Assembly (NCBI GenBank): GCA_009787135.1
Contig: WRGP01000131.1
Location: 1-6,549 of the forward strand
DNA: 6,549 bases
Source of the DNA: Bacillota bacterium
GTDB taxonomy: Bacteria; Bacillota; Clostridia; Christensenellales; Aristaeellaceae
Direction: 5' to 3'
The translations under genes and the position numbers were made by a program. Shown one piece after another: positions 6,298 through 6,549 of the stretch. The notes below the pieces were generated by a model, which did no database searches, was not told the origin of the DNA, and saw only the letters and a list, made by a program, of their open reading frames with translations. Position 1 is the stretch's first letter. Each line of letters opens with the position of its first letter.

Positions 6298-6549
6298 ATG
6301 GCGAACTGGGCCGGGCACCTAATCCGCAGGGAGGCGGAGGTGGATTCCACAAATTGGCAGGCGCGCCTGTGGGCGCGCGAGGGCGCGCCGCACGGGGCGG
6401 CGGTCATCGCCGGGGCGCAAACAGCGGGGCGCGGCCGGCGCGGGCGGGCATGGTCGTCCGCGGCCGGCATGGGCCTGTGGCTTTCCATGGTGGTCAAGCC
6501 AAAGGTTCCCCAGGCGGAGTACCCGATGCTCGCCTTCGCGGCGGCGCTT
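6298..6549 (+). CDS. birA: Biotin-protein ligase, N-terminal part (3' truncated by window end)
   Basis: 84 residues are visible before the window ends in frame. The protein joins biotin to a lysine of carboxylase carrier proteins through biotinyl-AMP, in the cytoplasm. Signature stretches of the catalytic domain are present in order: 'EVDSTN' (14-19), 'GAPHGAAVIAGAQTAGRGRRGRAW' region (29-52) with the biotin/AMP-binding GRGRRGR loop at 44-50, and 'GLWLSMV' (59-65). The catalytic domain begins almost at once, so the DNA-binding HTH of bifunctional BirA is absent and this looks like a ligase-only (class I) enzyme. ATG at 6298 is preceded by AAGGAG (6286-6291) at 6-nt spacing. An in-frame ATG at 6217, preceded by AGGAG (6206-6210) also at 6-nt spacing, would add 27 residues with no recognisable ligase similarity; I prefer 6298. 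The gene is divergent from the MoxR operon. Confidence 0.93.
   Translation, partial: MANWAGHLIRREAEVDSTNWQARLWAREGAPHGAAVIAGAQTAGRGRRGRAWSSAAGMGLWLSMVVKPKVPQAEYPMLAFAAAL

Noticed and set aside
6360..6389. Clustered GGCGCGCC palindromes early in birA
   Set aside because: They are explained by GC-rich codons for Ala/Arg/Gly/Trp in the coding sequence, with no sign of a repeat element.
6147..6497. 116-codon - strand open frame over the birA start and divergent promoter
   Set aside because: It covers the promoters and lies antisense to conserved biotin-ligase motifs, and its sequence has no recognisable domain.

Overview
The window is a GC-rich (about 60% by eye) bacterial chromosomal segment. 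Strong purine-rich Shine-Dalgarno sequences, sigma-A type -35/-10 boxes and a MoxR / DUF58 / transmembrane-transglutaminase operon suggest a high-GC Bacillota, probably a clostridial lineage. That placement is inference; no rRNA or other marker is present.

Layout, left to right. (1) 1-444, + strand: the 3' end of a gene entering from the left, encoding an acidic protein with a PepSY-like C-terminal pattern; its base composition is visibly less GC-rich than the rest. (2) 459-493: a strong hairpin with A/T runs on both sides, a shared bidirectional terminator for two convergent genes. (3) 507-1481, - strand: a MerR-family regulator with a GyrI/Cass2-like effector-binding domain. Its promoter has the 19-bp spacer and dyad typical of MerR-activated promoters, so it probably controls itself. 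A well-placed internal Shine-Dalgarno and ATG could release the effector domain alone, as in TipA. (4) 1611-1634: probable terminator of the upstream operon. (5) 6112 down to 1650, - strand: a three-gene operon of a MoxR AAA+ ATPase, a DUF58 membrane protein (4-bp ATGA overlap) and a large membrane transglutaminase (27-nt gap, TTG start). (6) 6146-6190: a compact divergent promoter in which the two -35 boxes lie in the arms of one palindrome. (7) 6298 to the right edge, + strand: the start of a biotin-protein ligase (birA) without the N-terminal HTH, cut by the window end.

How the genes work together: MoxR ATPases with DUF58 proteins are thought to act as chaperone-like assembly factors. Here they are translationally coupled and precede a transglutaminase-like enzyme with an intact Cys-His-Asp triad facing outside the cell, so the three probably form one envelope-associated module; the substrate is unknown. 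This gene order is widespread (for example yeaC-yeaD-yebA in Bacillus subtilis) and is not new in itself. The less ordinary points are the symmetric divergent promoter, the possible two-product MerR gene and its self-contained 19-bp-spacer promoter. I found no tRNA, rRNA, CRISPR, insertion sequence or prophage element.
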